Origin: Mactromeris polynyma
Lineage: Eukaryota; Mollusca; Bivalvia; Venerida; Mactridae
Assembly: GCA_032209605.1 (NCBI GenBank)
Contig: JASFXZ010000014.1
Coordinates: 1,818,912 to 1,882,911, forward strand
DNA length: 64,000 nt
Direction: 5' to 3'
Both the position numbers and the translations under genes were made by a program. Below are positions 24,549 to 37,077 of the stretch, piece by piece. How positions within the stretch are numbered: position 1 is the stretch's first letter; each line of letters starts with the position of its first letter. A model generated the notes under the pieces. It did not search any database, had not been told where the DNA came from, and was given only the letters and a program-made list of their open reading frames with translations.

Positions 24549-24704
24549 AACTCAGAAATAAGACCACGTCTAAATCAAGAACACATTTTCAAGTCCATTT
24601 TCACTGTTTTGCTCTTTATTCAACCTCAATATTAAGACCACCTCAATATTAAGACCAGTTTTCAAGTGTCCCCAGGATGGTCGAATTATAGAGATTTCAC
24701 TGTA
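24549..24704. mobile_element. MITE, ACAGTAAAACCTC family
   Basis: Interior blocks CAAGTCCATTTTCACTGTTT and CAATATTAAGACCACCTCAA match the family. The right end is AGAGATTTCACTGTA; the left end is degenerate. Confidence 0.7.
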
Positions 24705-24744
24705 TTTAGGCCACATGTTTCTATTAAACGCCCGTAGTAGTGTT

Positions 24745-25000
24745 TATTTATTATAGTGTCACCCCTATTTAAAGGGCCAGCCAATTCTGACTTATGAGAC
24801 ACCTACTTTCTGAGCACATTCACTTCCCGATTCCTATCCTTTTAATGCCAGGCACCAGGCAGGTAGGCACACGGTAACCATTATTTAACTAGCTGGCGGC
24901 TCACCAACCGGCCATATCAGAACGGACCCCTGCCGGGATTCGAACCTTCGACCTCCCGCTCCCAAAGCGGATGCCTCAACCACTCGGCCAAGGGAGACGG
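24745..25000 (-). mobile_element. tRNA-Pro-like SINE (minus strand)
   Basis: On the minus strand the head reads TTGGCCGAGTGGTTGAGGCA (box A), an anticodon loop CTTTGGGAG with TGG, and GGTCGAAGGTTCGAATCCCG (box B). It continues into a tail with CCTACCTGCCTGG and GGAATCGGGAAGTG. The continuation beyond the tRNA-like head and the related truncated copies at about 36,300-36,420 and 46,160-46,285 argue for a SINE, not a tRNA gene. Confidence 0.75.
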
Positions 25001-25454
25001 TTTGACGGGACGTAAATATGGGATCACACATGACGGGGGTCACGGTCAAGCGTCCCTAGCAATATCCGCTCTCTAACTCAAGCATCTGTTATTGTATCTT
25101 CACCAAATTTGGTCTCACTGTTCATTGACAACGAAATTGTCTCATGAACCCGGAAGTATTGTCCCTTATAATGTAACATGTATATTGTGTGGCAATTTGA
25201 CTCTCTAGTCATTTATACAACGCTGTTATTTTCTTCCTTAACCATTCGTTTTAACCTCTTGAGTTAATTGTTACATACAGGGTTATGTAATTGCATTTTA
25301 TTAAAGTTATGTGCTTTCCATAACAATATAGATAATACAGAAAGAATGAGCTTGGAAAGACGGTTTCAACGATACCAAATACTCAAAACCACCAAAAAAT
25401 GAGTTACGGTGCTCTGGAAATAAGGCGACAAATTCTGCCTGTGATTTTGAACAT

Positions 25455-25682
25455 GCCGTGCGTTCAGTTACGGCTAATGGGAGTCCGCTCACAGGTCGCG
25501 TCGCTAACAAGTGTATTGACCGTCTCGTTTTCGGCTCACAAATTCGCTTCCTACCTCGGAGTTGCGTAAGCGAGTGGGCGTACAGTGCGCGCACACTCTT
25601 TGGCAAATGCTGCGTTCAGTAGCTAAACGTGTGCACAGTTTCGTAACGTGAGCGACTGTTAGCCTTTACTGAACGCAGGGCA
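25455..25682. mobile_element. foldback element, GCCGTGCGTTCAGTTA family, diverged
   Basis: Left GCCGTGCGTTCAGTTACGGC and right GTTAGCCTTTACTGAACGCA are inverted. The inner part shares TGTGCACAGTTTC with 15,966-16,198, but the arms no longer match along their length. The stretch to 26,338 beyond it shows no gene except the following exon. Confidence 0.65.
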
Positions 25683-26338
25683 TGTTTGTATTATGCAGTG
25701 AAAATTTAGACTTTTCTCTTACCATAATTTTTAATTATTTTGTATAGTTTGACATCTGTTGCTGTCTGTCAACATTGACTGCGAAGCTATTGTTCTGTTA
25801 TTAACACCTCATTTCTAAAGTCTTTGATAACATATTTCCTCTGATTAATTGTCATCACACATCTATTATGAAATCTGAACTGTTAATTTATTATCAAAGC
25901 CCTAAAGGTCACACATCAATTGTTATATCTGAAATGTTTATTGATCACCAATGCCCATAAGGTCTGGCTTTCTAATTGTCTTTGTTGTATGTGTGTATAA
26001 ATACATGTAACTTTATATGCTAGACAGAAATAAGAATTCATTCAAAGAAGTGCTTTACTTTACATTTAACTGGAGTACCAGAATTTGCATTTAGGTTATT
26101 TTATTTTAATATTCACTGGAGTACCAGCTTGATATACATATTGGAAAACCATAACTTTAGAATAATATTTATAACTTTATATGACTGGATTTCCAGACAA
26201 GTGTGCGAATAAAAAGAAATACAAACAGAAGGACTTTGTGAATATTTTCTAACGTTCACTACAATCTACACTTACACAGAAAATCTACAGAATCTACTTC
26301 ATAAAATTTGCAAAGACTAAAAACTAAAGTATACGTAC

Positions 26339-26757
26339 CACGTGTTCCAGTTAATCCATAAACAACAAAAAGAAACATGCACAGCAGAGCAGTCACTATG
26401 ACTATCACAACTTTCACGTGCACATACCATTTCCTGTGCTCAAACATGATTGAATCCGGTATTTCCTTAAATTCTGTTTCTGTCACATCAGCACTTTGTT
26501 ATCGATATCAAAAGAGTCATAAAAACAGACCCGTCATCGTGAGATAGTAATAAAAAGACATAATCCGCACTTAAACATCGAATGTTGAATGTATGATCAT
26601 TATATATCGACGTTAGCAAGGTAAGTGTTGTGTTGAAATAACGGCCGCTTTTAAACACTGCAGTGACAAGCGTGTGCGTAATCTTACAGTCAGAGTTGTG
26701 AACCACTTTTAATACATTCCCTTCTATGACGTCTGCATTACGATATGGCAATTTTAT
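26339..26757 (-). pseudogene. exon of an unrecognised single-pass membrane protein, frame broken
   Basis: On the minus strand a pyrimidine-rich acceptor (TTTTTTTTCAG) precedes IKLPYRNADVIEGNVLKVVH... This extracellular-looking stretch has NTT and SDCKIT-type segments and runs 87 residues to a TGA near 26,490. A second frame then opens (VTETEFKEIPDSIMFEHRKW) and crosses a hydrophobic helix (VVIVIVTALLCMFLFVVYGL), ending at a GTACGT donor at 26,338. The two halves read like ectodomain plus membrane anchor joined by a one-base shift near 26,490. It could be a pseudogene, a sequencing error, or two exons with an unseen short intron. I do not recognise the family, and no other exons are apparent nearby; the 78-bp array begins about 75 bp upstream. 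Confidence 0.4.
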
Positions 26758-26830
26758 CTGAAAAAAATTAAAAAAATTATTAGTCATAACCATAGTTACC
26801 AGAGATATCCAGAAACCTACACTTCATTCA

Positions 26831-28810
26831 TACTCCACTCATACTCACCTATGTGACGCTCGAGTGTAGCTGGAGTGATGGTCGAGTTAGGCCCATATTC
26901 AGAAACGTTACTCCCCTCACACTCACCTATGTGACGCTCGAGTGTAGCTGGAGTGATGGTCGAGTTAGGCCCATATTCATATACGCTACTCCACTCACAC
27001 TCACCTATGTGGCGCTCGAGTGTTGCTGGAGTGATGGTCGAGTTAGACCCATATTAACATACGCTACTCCACTCACACTCACCTATGTGGCGCTCGAGTG
27101 TTGCTGGAGTGATGGTCGAGTTAGACCCATATTCACATACGCTTCTCCACTCACACTCACCTATGGGACGCTCGAGTGTAGCTGGAGTGATGGTCGAGTT
27201 AGACCCATATTCACATACGCTTCTCCACTCACACTCACCTATGTGACGCTCGAGTGTAGCTGGAGTGATGGTCGAGTTAGGCCCATATAATATCCACATA
27301 CGCTACTCCACTCACACTCACCTATGAGACGCTCGAGTGTAGCTGGAGTGATGGTCGAGTTAGACCCATATTCACATACGCTTCTCCACTCACACTCACC
27401 TATGTGACGCTCGAGTGTAGCTGGAGTGATGGTCGAGTTAGACCCATATTCACATACGCTTCCCCACTCACACTCACCTATGTGACGCTCGAGTGTTGCT
27501 GGAGTGATGGTCGAGTTAGACCCATATTCACATACGCTACTCCACTCACACTCACCTATGTGGCGCTCGAGTGTTGCTGGAGTGATGGTCGAGTTAGACC
27601 CATATTCACATACGCTACTCCACTCACACTCACCTATGTGGCGCTCGAGTGTTGCTGGAGTGATGGTCGAGTTAGACCCATATTCACATACGCTTCCCCA
27701 CTCACACTCACCTATGTGACGCTCGAGTGTAGCTGGAGTGATGGTCGAGTTAGACCCATATTCACATACGCTACTCCACTCACACTCACCTATGTGGCGC
27801 TCGAGTGTTGCTGGAGTGATGGTCGAGTTAGACCCATATTCACATACGCTTCTCCACTCACACTCACCTATGTGACGCTCGAGTGTAGCTGGAGTGATGG
27901 TCGAGTTAGACCCATATTCACATACGCTACTCCACTCACACTCACCTATGTGACGCTCGAGTGTAGCTGGAGTGATGGTCGAGTTAGGCCCATATAATAT
28001 CCACATACGCTACTCCACTCACACTCACCTATGAGACGCTCGAGTGTAGCTGGAGTGATGGTCGAGTTAGACCCATATTCACATACGCTTCCCCACTCAC
28101 ACTCACCTATGTGACGCTCGAGTGTAGCTGGAGTGATGGTCGAGTTAGACCCATATTCACATACGCTACTCCACTCACACTCACCTATGTGGCGCTCGAG
28201 TGTTGCTGGAGTGATGGTCGAGTTAGACCCATATTCACATACGCTTCTCCACTCACACTCACCTATGTGACGCTCGAGTGTAGCTGGAGTGATGGTCGAG
28301 TTAGGCCCATATTCATATACGCTACTCCACTCACACTCACCTATGTGGCGCTCGAGTGTTGCTGGAGTGATGGTCGAGTTAGACCCATATTCACATACGC
28401 TACTCCACTCACACTCACCTATGTGGCGCTCGAGTGTAGCTGGAGTGATGGTCGAGTTAGACCCATATTCATATACGCTACTCCACTCACACTCACCTAT
28501 GTGGCGCTCGAGTGTTGCTGGAGTGATGGTCGAGTTAAGCCCATATTCATATACGCTACTCCACTCACACTCACCTATGTGACGCTCGAGTGTAGCTGGA
28601 GTGATGGTCGAGTTAAGCCCATATTCATATACGCTACTCCACTCACACTCACCTATGTGGCGCTCGAGTGTAGCTGGAGTGATGGTCGAGTTAAGCCCAT
28701 ATTCATATACGCTACTCCACTCACACTCACCTATGTGGCGCTCGAGTGTTGCTGGAGTGATGGTCGAGTTAGGCCTTTATTCATATACGCTACTCCACTC
28801 ACACTCACTG
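26831..28810. repeat. 78-bp satellite array
   Basis: About 25 units of 78 bp, core GACGCTCGAGTGTAGCTGGA / GTGATGGTCGAGTTAGACCC / CACTCACACTCACCTATG. Units come in GTAGCTGG and GTTGCTGG variants, and an AATATCC-containing variant recurs about 0.7 kb apart, indicating higher-order duplication. The period is 26 codons, so frames stay open on both strands (TLECSWSDGRVRPIFTY on plus; NSTITPATLERHIGECEW on minus). The absence of a start context, introns or non-repeat domain argues against coding. Confidence 0.93.
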
Positions 28811-28814
28811 AGAT

Positions 28815-30455
28815 TATCATGTGTTATTTATCTAACTGTCCGTGTGTGGAGTTTGTTAATTGAAAAGCCGTGTCTAACTTCCGTGTCACGGTGAACCGAT
28901 ATGTATTGAATTACATTACTGAAGAAGGAACATATATTTAAAATGCGATAACTCAAAATCTTTAAAAACTTTACATGCTTTCCATTGTTCGCTTTGTTTA
29001 CAGGTCAAAACACAAGTGATTGTCACGAGTTATTTCCCCTTAATGTCCATATAGAATTCTCTCCCTTTGTCCCTTCTATATATATGTATACACTTAGTGG
29101 TTGGGTCAAATTAAACACGTACATGTTGTATACTGTTTTGTCTGAACTTGTACATTCTATGGACGCGTTCCACTGTACAGGAATCGTGTTGTCGTTGTGC
29201 GCTATAGTATAATCTAGTTTACGACTTTAGACACAAGTAATAGAACGTTTGAAATAATTTTGAGAAGCCACCGTTCCAAGCTTTTTAAAAGATTCAGAGC
29301 CTATCAAAGAAACTTCCACCGCTAGCATGAGCTAGGGAACCGACGCAATCTGGAAGCTCTCCTTGTTTCTTATGGCTTTGAATTATTGTTTATTTCTTGC
29401 TAGTCTATTGCATGTACTATTTCTTTTTCTGCTTTATTCTTTGTCTAGCCACTAATTGAACGTTAATTTATGAAAATGATGATAGAGCTTCTTACGATGT
29501 AGACCTATGAGAAATTCTCACTGCATTTGAAAGATTTGAAAAGTTGCGATGCATTCCAACAAGACTATCTAACTGAAGACCAGTCAAGACACACTGGAAC
29601 CAATAGTATTCTATTTAAGCTGATCATTTATGAAATGGTGTTTTGATTTGTGTTTTATCAAATATTTTCCCTATAACACACCGTTAGTCACTATTTCATG
29701 TGATAGCGGATATCTCTTGATAAATTTGTGATACTATGTACACAATAAATGTCATTATGTCAGGGCTCTAGAAATTTTAGAAGGACTCTTGTCTCGGGCT
29801 AATGGAAACGTTGACTTGTCCGACATAAGAAGCTGGTTGTCCAAGAAAAGCGGTCAATTTAGTAACAAATAAACATACACAATGATAGCTTCACAATCCA
29901 AAATTTATAATTACATATACGACTCAGTATATTTTGGTAAAAAAATAAGATATACCTTTAAATTAATATACCCAATAAGGGGGCACAACTCCGTCATGTA
30001 AAGATTTTTTATATGCATACATCGCGGACAATCCTTCAAATCAACTGTTAATGGCCTGATTCAGCATTAGAATAGTCAGTGACGTCGGGCTTAGTGGATT
30101 TCTAGAGCCCTGAGTGTGTGGACAAATAATGCTGATTCAATAAGATATTCAATCAAAGGTTGTCAAGCAAGCCATCTGTTGCGCGCTTATAATTACACGT
30201 ATAAGAGATATAATTAAACCTATGGGCATTGGACAGAATAATAAATGAACCAAAACATACAAAATACAATACAACCTCTCCAAAGCAATACAATACAAAT
30301 AGTTTATTGCATACAAACATAACATGTTTCATAGCAACATAATGTACATGTATAATAACAAAAGACATGGTTTTGCAGGAGCACATGATGTTATATAGTG
30401 CATATTAAAGCAACAGGTTTAATTGATAGTTAATTTACACTGCAGGAACAATATG
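28815..30455. other. 1.6 kb without a recognisable gene
   Basis: Contains one fragment of the CACGAGTTATTTCCCCTT / TTCTCTCCCTTTGTCCC repeat at about 29,020-29,085, which is related to repeats around 33.2, 35.4, 44.5 and 45.3 kb. Nothing else is assignable. Confidence 0.4.
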
Positions 30456-30755
30456 TAGTTCACATATTTACAATATTTACCTCCCTTGTTCTGAAAACTC
30501 AGCCATATTGATAGGCACATGTCGTTAAAGTTTATGGGGAATATAATGTGAGCGATGATAAAGAAGTCAGATTAAAAAAAATAACTTATTCATTATGCTC
30601 ATGTGGGCATTTGGCTCAGAAAGTTGAAGAAAATGTGGCTGTCACATGCAAATTATCTTGGTATTTTCTCAATTATCACATATTTGAGAATTACTTCTAT
30701 TGGCTGATGATTAAGAACAAGGGAGGGAACTATTGTAGATGTGGGAACTATCTAT
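30456..30755. mobile_element. MITE, CACATCTACAATATTTACCTCCC family
   Basis: Left TAGTTCACATATTTACAATA and right TATTGTAGATGTGGGAACTA ends are inverted. The interior matches 7,351-7,632 and 34,062-34,209 (GATAGGCAC, GGAATATAATGTGAGCGATG). Confidence 0.75.
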
Positions 30756-30930
30756 TGATACTGTTGTTGACGAGAGGCCGTTACTCAGGTGAGGTCCACT
30801 CAAAATACTTCTTAAAACGATTACTTCATCTAGTTTGTCGAGAGGCGAATATACAGTAAAATCTCACTTAAAGACCATCCCAAGAGTTAAACCATCTCAT
30901 CAGGAAGACCGTATTATCCACTATTTCGAG

Positions 30931-30998
30931 GGTTCAGCGCAAGACTATACTAACTCCTATGTATGTATATAGGAGTTAGTATAGTCTTGCACTGAACC
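30931..30998. repeat. 30-bp-arm hairpin, sister of 60,288-60,364
   Basis: Arms GGTTCAGCGCAAGACTATAC... and their inverse pair at 29 of 30 positions around an 8-nt loop. The element lies inside a truncated ACAGTAAAATCTC MITE that begins near 30,853. Confidence 0.85.
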
Positions 30999-31667
30999 AT
31001 CGTATTGGTCAATATCTTAAGTCGATAATCAGACCAACTCACAACTAATTCTTCAGAACCGATGGGGGTCACACTATCGCGGTTTCACTGTTTACCTGTT
31101 ACACTAACTAAATCGTTAGAAATGTGTAACCATTTGCAAACTGGTCAACTTGTACTACACAGCTTATCAATAATACAAGCATTATCTTCCGAGTTGAACA
31201 AGTCTAACAAGATCATACAACACGCTTTAAATACAATCTTAAGTTTAACATTAAGTTTAAAACACAGTCCACCTTTCATTCCAGTTTTAATGGAAAAATA
31301 GTGACTATAATTACATTCACATTTGTCTGTTGCAATACAATACAATACAATACAATAGTGTGTTATTTGCAATATAAGGCCTCTGGCCCAGTGTACACAC
31401 AATTATGCAAGCTATTTCATGTATAGTAGTTATTTACGGATATAATTTAAACAATTATAGTGAGAAGAAAACATATTTACAAATGTGCAACATATCAACA
31501 TAAATATAGACTATAAATATCGTGGGATCATTACTAATTTTATAAATGTGATCTGTGGCAATATGGAATCTCTATGAAATCATAACATTTTAGAACATAA
31601 CAAAATATCTGCATATATGTACATGTATACTGTAATCCCTTTCATTTGTGTCTTGATAGTTATTTAA

Positions 31668-31850
31668 TACAGTAAAACCTCACTTAAAGACTACCTCAAT
31701 AGTAAGACCACCTCGAAATTAAGAACACAATTTTAAAAGTCCATTTCAACTCTTTTGCTCTTCATTCTCTCTCAATATTAAGATCACCTCAATCATAAGA
31801 ACAGTTTTCAAGAGTCCCAAGGGTGGTCGTATTATTGAGGTTTTACTGTA
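31668..31850. mobile_element. MITE, ACAGTAAAACCTC family, best-preserved copy
   Basis: TACAGTAAAACCTCACTTAA at the left and TTATTGAGGTTTTACTGTA at the right are inverted, with TA at both ends. The interior is the unit amplified at 20,166-21,634. A (CAATA)n microsatellite sits upstream at about 31,333-31,357; nothing else is seen at 31,000-31,660. Confidence 0.85.
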
Positions 31851-33327
31851 TATATGTTATTACAACAGCATACTTATAGAATATCACTATCCTACCACAT
31901 TTATACAGTGAATTCAACTTGAAGTCCTACTGTAAACAAAAAAGACATTTTTCTCATACGATATCTTACAATATTTGTGTCCACCAATTTGAACAACTCC
32001 AACATTACACGAAGCACGCTTAAAAATGCAAGGTTACTTGAAAATAAAACAAACGTCCACCCACCTTGTGATGTCGGTCTCAATGGAAGAATGTTAACAC
32101 ACCTTCATAAAAAATCCCTCATAACTTTCACAAAGCCGTCTAATACACAATGTTTATCTTAAGAACAATTCTGTGTCCATTTTCCATATTCCCAAACGAT
32201 TCAAACTATGTCGAATCAATAACAATCATAACCTATTTCGTATTGTGAGCGACACGAGAACACAAGTATTATCAATAACGGGTAAATATAGACAACAGAT
32301 TGTGGATTCACCCGGAGTAGATCGCAATCATGACACATACGCACTATATCAAACTACCCTTATGTCATATAATACAGCTAAGCCACGGTTATATGTGCAT
32401 GTGACAGTTAACTCTGCCGTATCACCTTACGTTATCTCCGCCAGGTAAACATCTGACGAGTGAAGTATAATCGAACAAAGTTTGATTGCTCAAGATATGT
32501 TTATGTTGACACAGAACGGAATGCCTTTTCAGATTCTGTACATGTAGTCATTAGAGATTAAAATTATTATCTGGTTTATTTCCATGGAAACGTGCGATTA
32601 AGTTGAATAAGAGATCATTATTTTACTGTAAATATGAACGCATTTATTTCGTTACGGTCGTATATACAGTATCAGGTGTTACGGTGACAATATTTTCGTT
32701 GCTAGGGGCCAAAATGTATTCTGATATTTTGACAATACCCACTAGTGATAAGCATGCGTTCGTGTACGTCTGTTCAGCCTTATGACAAGTTATCGAAAAA
32801 AGGTAGCTTAACAAATATTTCATTCAACTATTTTCGAAATGTGCATGCATAATGATAGAGGATATTTGTATGTTAATAATTTGCATTTTTTAGATAAAAT
32901 AGATAAAATGTGTTTGAACAGAACGCTGACATACATCAGATCAGAATAATTTATGAAGTAAATGTCTACGTTTACAATGCACTCAATACTAGAATTCCGT
33001 TAATGTATGCAAACTAATATAATTACATCACTAGAACTATACACGATTTATTTACTGAGGACATATCATTTTCATATCATTTGAAAATAGATGTAAATTT
33101 CTCTCAGCTACTATAGTGCATAAATTCTCACATAATAAAATGCCCACTTACTTTCATGATATAATTTATTTCACCCACAATTCTACTTACTCATTAAGAT
33201 CCACCACCGACAATGACATAGCATAGTTGTCACGAGCTCTCCCTCTTTATCCCTTCTAGGGTTATCTACCTTCATCTATTCTGTAGTATATATGTGTATA
33301 TAGTAGGACTACTACAGTCGTAGTATC

Positions 33328-33609
33328 GGATCCGTAGTCCAGTGGTAACGCGCTTGGACTTGTAATCCTGTGATCGCAGGTTCGATTCCCCGCTCCATCA
33401 CTGACCGTACTAACAGTCTTTCGGACGAGACTTTAAAAACCGATGTCCCGTGTATGATGCTTTACATCGAGCACGTAAAAGAACCAGGGGTGCTTCTGGA
33501 ACTGGGGCATCTTCTGTATCATGCACTATCCTCCAAAAATCTAATATGACTAACATTCTCCCGGAGGCGTCGCCCATGTGGGAAACCGGTGGCGACGATA
33601 AATAAATGC
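33328..33609 (+). mobile_element. tRNA-Thr-like SINE, family 1
   Basis: Head GGATCCGTAGTCCAGTGGTA, anticodon-loop-like CTTGTAA (TGT) and box B GCAGGTTCGATTCCCCG, followed by the family body (GAGCACGTAAAAGAACCAGG) and tail GATAAATAAATGCAAATAC. It is absent from the corresponding site of copy B, so insertion there followed the duplication (or it was lost from B). Confidence 0.8.
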
Positions 33610-33624
33610 AAATACAACAAATAC

Positions 33625-33805
33625 TACAGTCGGACCTCGTTTATTCGACAACCTTCTATCCGAATACTCGGTATCATCCGAAATATATATCAGGTCCCGA
33701 TGTATCATCTTAGGCACGTCGGATTGAAATGGGCTATTCGAAACCATGTATTATTCGAAATAAAAATCGAAACCAATGAATTCGAATGAACGAGGTACGA
33801 CCGTA
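33625..33805. mobile_element. pogo/Tigger-like MITE
   Basis: TACAGTCGGACCTCGTTTAT at the left is inverted as GAACGAGGTACGACCGTA at the right, with TA at the borders. Also absent from copy B. Confidence 0.75.
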
Positions 33806-34061
33806 TATATATAGACAAAAAAAACTATAGAAATGATAAAGGGAGATAATTCTAGAATGGATAAAGAGAGAGAACTCGTGACCGTCTTCTCTGGTCTAAT
33901 GTTATTCAAGTAAACGGTTATTTATCTGTTCCAGTTGTAATTTATAAAACTTCTTTAGTTACTGTCCATTCAAGTCCTCACATAGAGATATTTAAGTGAC
34001 TTGTATGTTTTCGGCGCAGCCATTCTAACATGTTTTTTTTCTATTTGCGTATCATAATGTA

Positions 34062-34209
34062 GTTCACACATCTACAAGATTTACCTCCCTTGTTCTGAAT
34101 TGTCGGCCATTTTGATAGGCAAATTTCCTTTAAGTTTATAGGGAATATAATGTAAACGATGATAAAACTAATCTCATAAATAAAAATTAACTGATTAATT
34201 ATGCTCATG
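34062..34209. mobile_element. MITE, CACATCTACAATATTTACCTCCC family, truncated
   Basis: Starts TAGTTCACACATCTACAAGA and shares TTTTGATAGGCAAATTTC with the family; the right end is lost. Copy B has about 21 bp of different sequence at this site. Confidence 0.65.
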
Positions 34210-34582
34210 TGGGCAATCAAATCTTTCGTTTACCACCAAGCCCATATCTCTTCAACCGAACAACGTGTGTTACATTGACGCAGATAGGTTAACATTTCGA
34301 TAATGGTTTCTTTACCAAACTCCACTGACTTTCGGTGAATTTATCGAAATCCATTTTGGATCTGGAGTGATCAGTAATCGTGACATCTCGGCAATTGTTT
34401 ATGGTGCACAACAAATCTTAACCTTCCAATTGCGCCGACCATCTGTTTTCAAGATATTTCTTGTTATTTATAGATTGGTAAGTTCTTCTCGTTGCATATG
34501 TGTTCGTGAACTTTGTGTATTTTGTGTATACATATGCGCTGAACCTCGGACACTGGTGATCATGCATTTCATCTATTACATC

Positions 34583-35263
34583 TAAAACCCGTCACACCTA
34601 GCCGCGTTGCCACTGCGATTGCCCTGCGTTTTTATAATTTCTCAGAGCGCCGTGAGATCGCAGGAAAAATTGATATTTTTCATGAAGATGGCGATGTCAC
34701 GGCGTTCTCACGGCGACCTTGGCATTTCTACGGAGCTCCATGGCGTTCTACCGCGTTCCTACGGAGTTCTAGTTGGCGATTATCTGCGCTCTCATGGCGC
34801 TTCCACTGCGTGCATCGGGTTGTCACGGCGCGCGCACTGCATGTGCACTGCGCTTTCACGGCGCTCGCACTGCGCTGACGGCGTGTTGTTTTGCAATAAA
34901 AACCTTTGCCTATAAAAACGATATCTCCATCAGTTCTCCATTCTTCCATTCTTCCTCCGATAACCATTGCGTTCGCACTGCGACCTCTGTGCGCGCCCGC
35001 GGCGATCCTGTGGCGTTGTAGGAGAGCTAACTGCGCTGCTACGGCGACCTCACGGCGATCCCACTGCGCTCTTATCAGAACGCCGAGCGACGGTGTTTGT
35101 TTTGGGCATGCTCAAAGTGCACGCCGTCGCTCGGCGTTCTATGCGATCCCACCGCGTTCACTGGCGATGCTACTGCGATGCTTGCGATTCCACTGCGCGC
35201 AGATTGGCGTTCTGGATTTTTCTTGGACGCCGTGGGAACGCGGCCCTTGTGTGACAGGGGTTT
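34583..35263. mobile_element. GCG-rich insertion unique to copy A
   Basis: Ends AAAACCCGTCACAC and GTGTGACAGGGGTTT are inverted. The interior is unusually GC-rich, built of irregular CACGGCG/CACTGCG motifs and partly self-complementary. Comparing with copy B (ATCTATTACACCAAAGCAGC at about 45,156) gives the empty site. The frames in it are composition artefacts. I cannot place it in a superfamily. Confidence 0.8.
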
Positions 35264-35329
35264 AAGCAGCTGTACGATGCTAATCTTTTTACAATGCAAT
35301 CACGTATAGTTGAACGGAGGGTTGAAACC

Positions 35330-35540
35330 ATATAGAAAATAAAAGGGGCAAAGGGAGAGAACTCTAGATGAGATAAAGGGAAATATCTCGTAACAATCTC
35401 CTGTAGTTGAGCCGACATAATCCAATAAATGGCATTCTGGCACGGGGTGTCTAGAACACTGGAGATATACCATAGAGGGTATAAAGGGAGAGAACTCTTG
35501 AAGGGATAATGGGAGAGAACTCGCGATGATCTCCTGTGGT
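35330..35540. repeat. GGGAGAGAACTC repeat module, copy A
   Basis: Repeated GGGAGAGAACTC(T/G) and GAAGGGATAATGGGAGAGAA motifs in imperfect inverted arrangement. The copy B counterpart is at about 45,230-45,430. From 35,540 to 37,070 the sequence is the RPL11-like 3' flank of copy A, including a truncated SINE at about 36,300-36,420, and no gene is seen. Confidence 0.6.
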
Positions 35541-37071
35541 CTGGGTTGACAGTCTTCTGACATAACAACAGCAGAAGGATTAATCTTTCGTATAAAACTT
35601 CTATGAGTTTCGCCAACTTTAATACAGACACGCATTCTTCATATAATACGGCTAAGGGAGGTAACTCCATTTTTTATCGCATTGTTACATCCATCATTTC
35701 CCTCCCTTGTTCAAGTCGAGTATTTTTGGAGAGCATTGGGGTATAATGTGTTATTTTCTGACTTTTTGCTCGAAGTGGGCTAAGCGTAATGCGTAAATGC
35801 ACATTTCACATCAAAATCTAAGCTTTTTATGTTTGGGTTCCCATAATTAAATAAAGGCCGCATGTTCTATGGACGGTCACCGAGAGATGTCTTTATTATA
35901 TTATTGTTTTATTCAATGATTCTATTACAGCAGTGATATCACTAAAATTTTAACCATATTACTAAACGTCTGTTAACCATCCACATGACAAGGGTATGAA
36001 TATTTTGGCATTTCAGCGCGTTCTGTTAGATACATTCATACGTAATCCTAGAAAGCCAATTTAGGATTTCGGTCCCATAATCGTAGCCACTGCCTTTTAT
36101 ACAAACGTAAGTTACCATGGTGACCTGGACTAGGTTGTGCATCAATGGTTAATACTGTATTTGAGAGGCGGGGTGTACCCTCCAGTGGCTTAATCAAGAA
36201 TTGTAGCAAATTGGAAGAATGCTTTGAACGATTCTTTCCTCAAGGTTTATGTACAATACTGACTAGATTTTTGATTAGTGTTTATTTATTTTAGCCTCTT
36301 GCCTCAACCTCTACTTAAAAGCCCCGTTATTTCTGAATAGTGATACACCTATTTCTGAGAACATTTACTTCCCGATTCCGATCTTTTAATGTCAGGTAGG
36401 CACACGATAACCAATGTTGCAGTAACTGTATGTTAATAGAGAAGTTATGTTTTTTTACTACCATTTATTGTATTGCATTGTATATGTAGGTTTGACCCAT
36501 ATTAACATTCGTCCAAGATATCGTACAGACAATGAAGATTGGATAAAAACCATTGAATTTTTGAAAAGAATAAGAATCGTTCAACTCATTTCCTAAGATA
36601 TGACCCGAGAAGGCTCATATTCACAATTGTCAATGATGTTATGCAGTCAAATATTCTGAGCGAGTTTCGTGAAAGAAAGGAATACACAACTTAAACGCAT
36701 AATTGTTAACGACGTCAGACAGCCTAGGCTGCCCGACTGCATGGTTTTCATCAATCTACAAGCCAAATTTTGCTGAAAAATCCAGCTAAGAACTGAGAAC
36801 CAAAAATATTTTTCAACTCTCAGAAAACATCAACATTCAATTCACACACACAAACATACTCAACAGAGTAAATTTTGAGAGCCGAATGTTGGTCGAGGGA
36901 CAACAAAAGTTCCTCGCCTCCCTAGTATTGATGATTGTGTTATGACCCTGTGATGTATCCATTTCAGTTTAAGCCACACGTGTATAGCTGTAAATCCACA
37001 CACCGATATAATTAAACAATTTCACAGACAAATAAAAACCCGAAAATCAACATCTCTTTGAAAGCCTGTTT

Positions 37072-37077
37072 TTTATT
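37072..37077 (-). promoter_or_regulatory. polyadenylation signal, copy A
   Basis: AATAAA on the minus strand, 28 bp beyond the TAA stop of the duplicated exon 6, in the same position as in copy B. Confidence 0.7.

Noticed and set aside
24928..25000. A tRNA-Pro gene on the minus strand
   Set aside because: The tRNA-like head continues into a SINE body found in other copies and lacks a clean acceptor end.
32173..32448. Duplicated plus-strand frames 32,173-32,448 and 42,809-43,102 as a conserved small gene
   Set aside because: Their similarity is explained by the segmental duplication; no start, domain or splice evidence.
33328..33400. A tRNA-Thr gene
   Set aside because: Same reason: it is the head of a 280-bp SINE with a 5'-truncated sister at 10,308.
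34607..35309. Six overlapping frames in the GC-rich insertion
   Set aside because: Open frames follow from high GC and repetitive CACGGCG motifs, on both strands alike.
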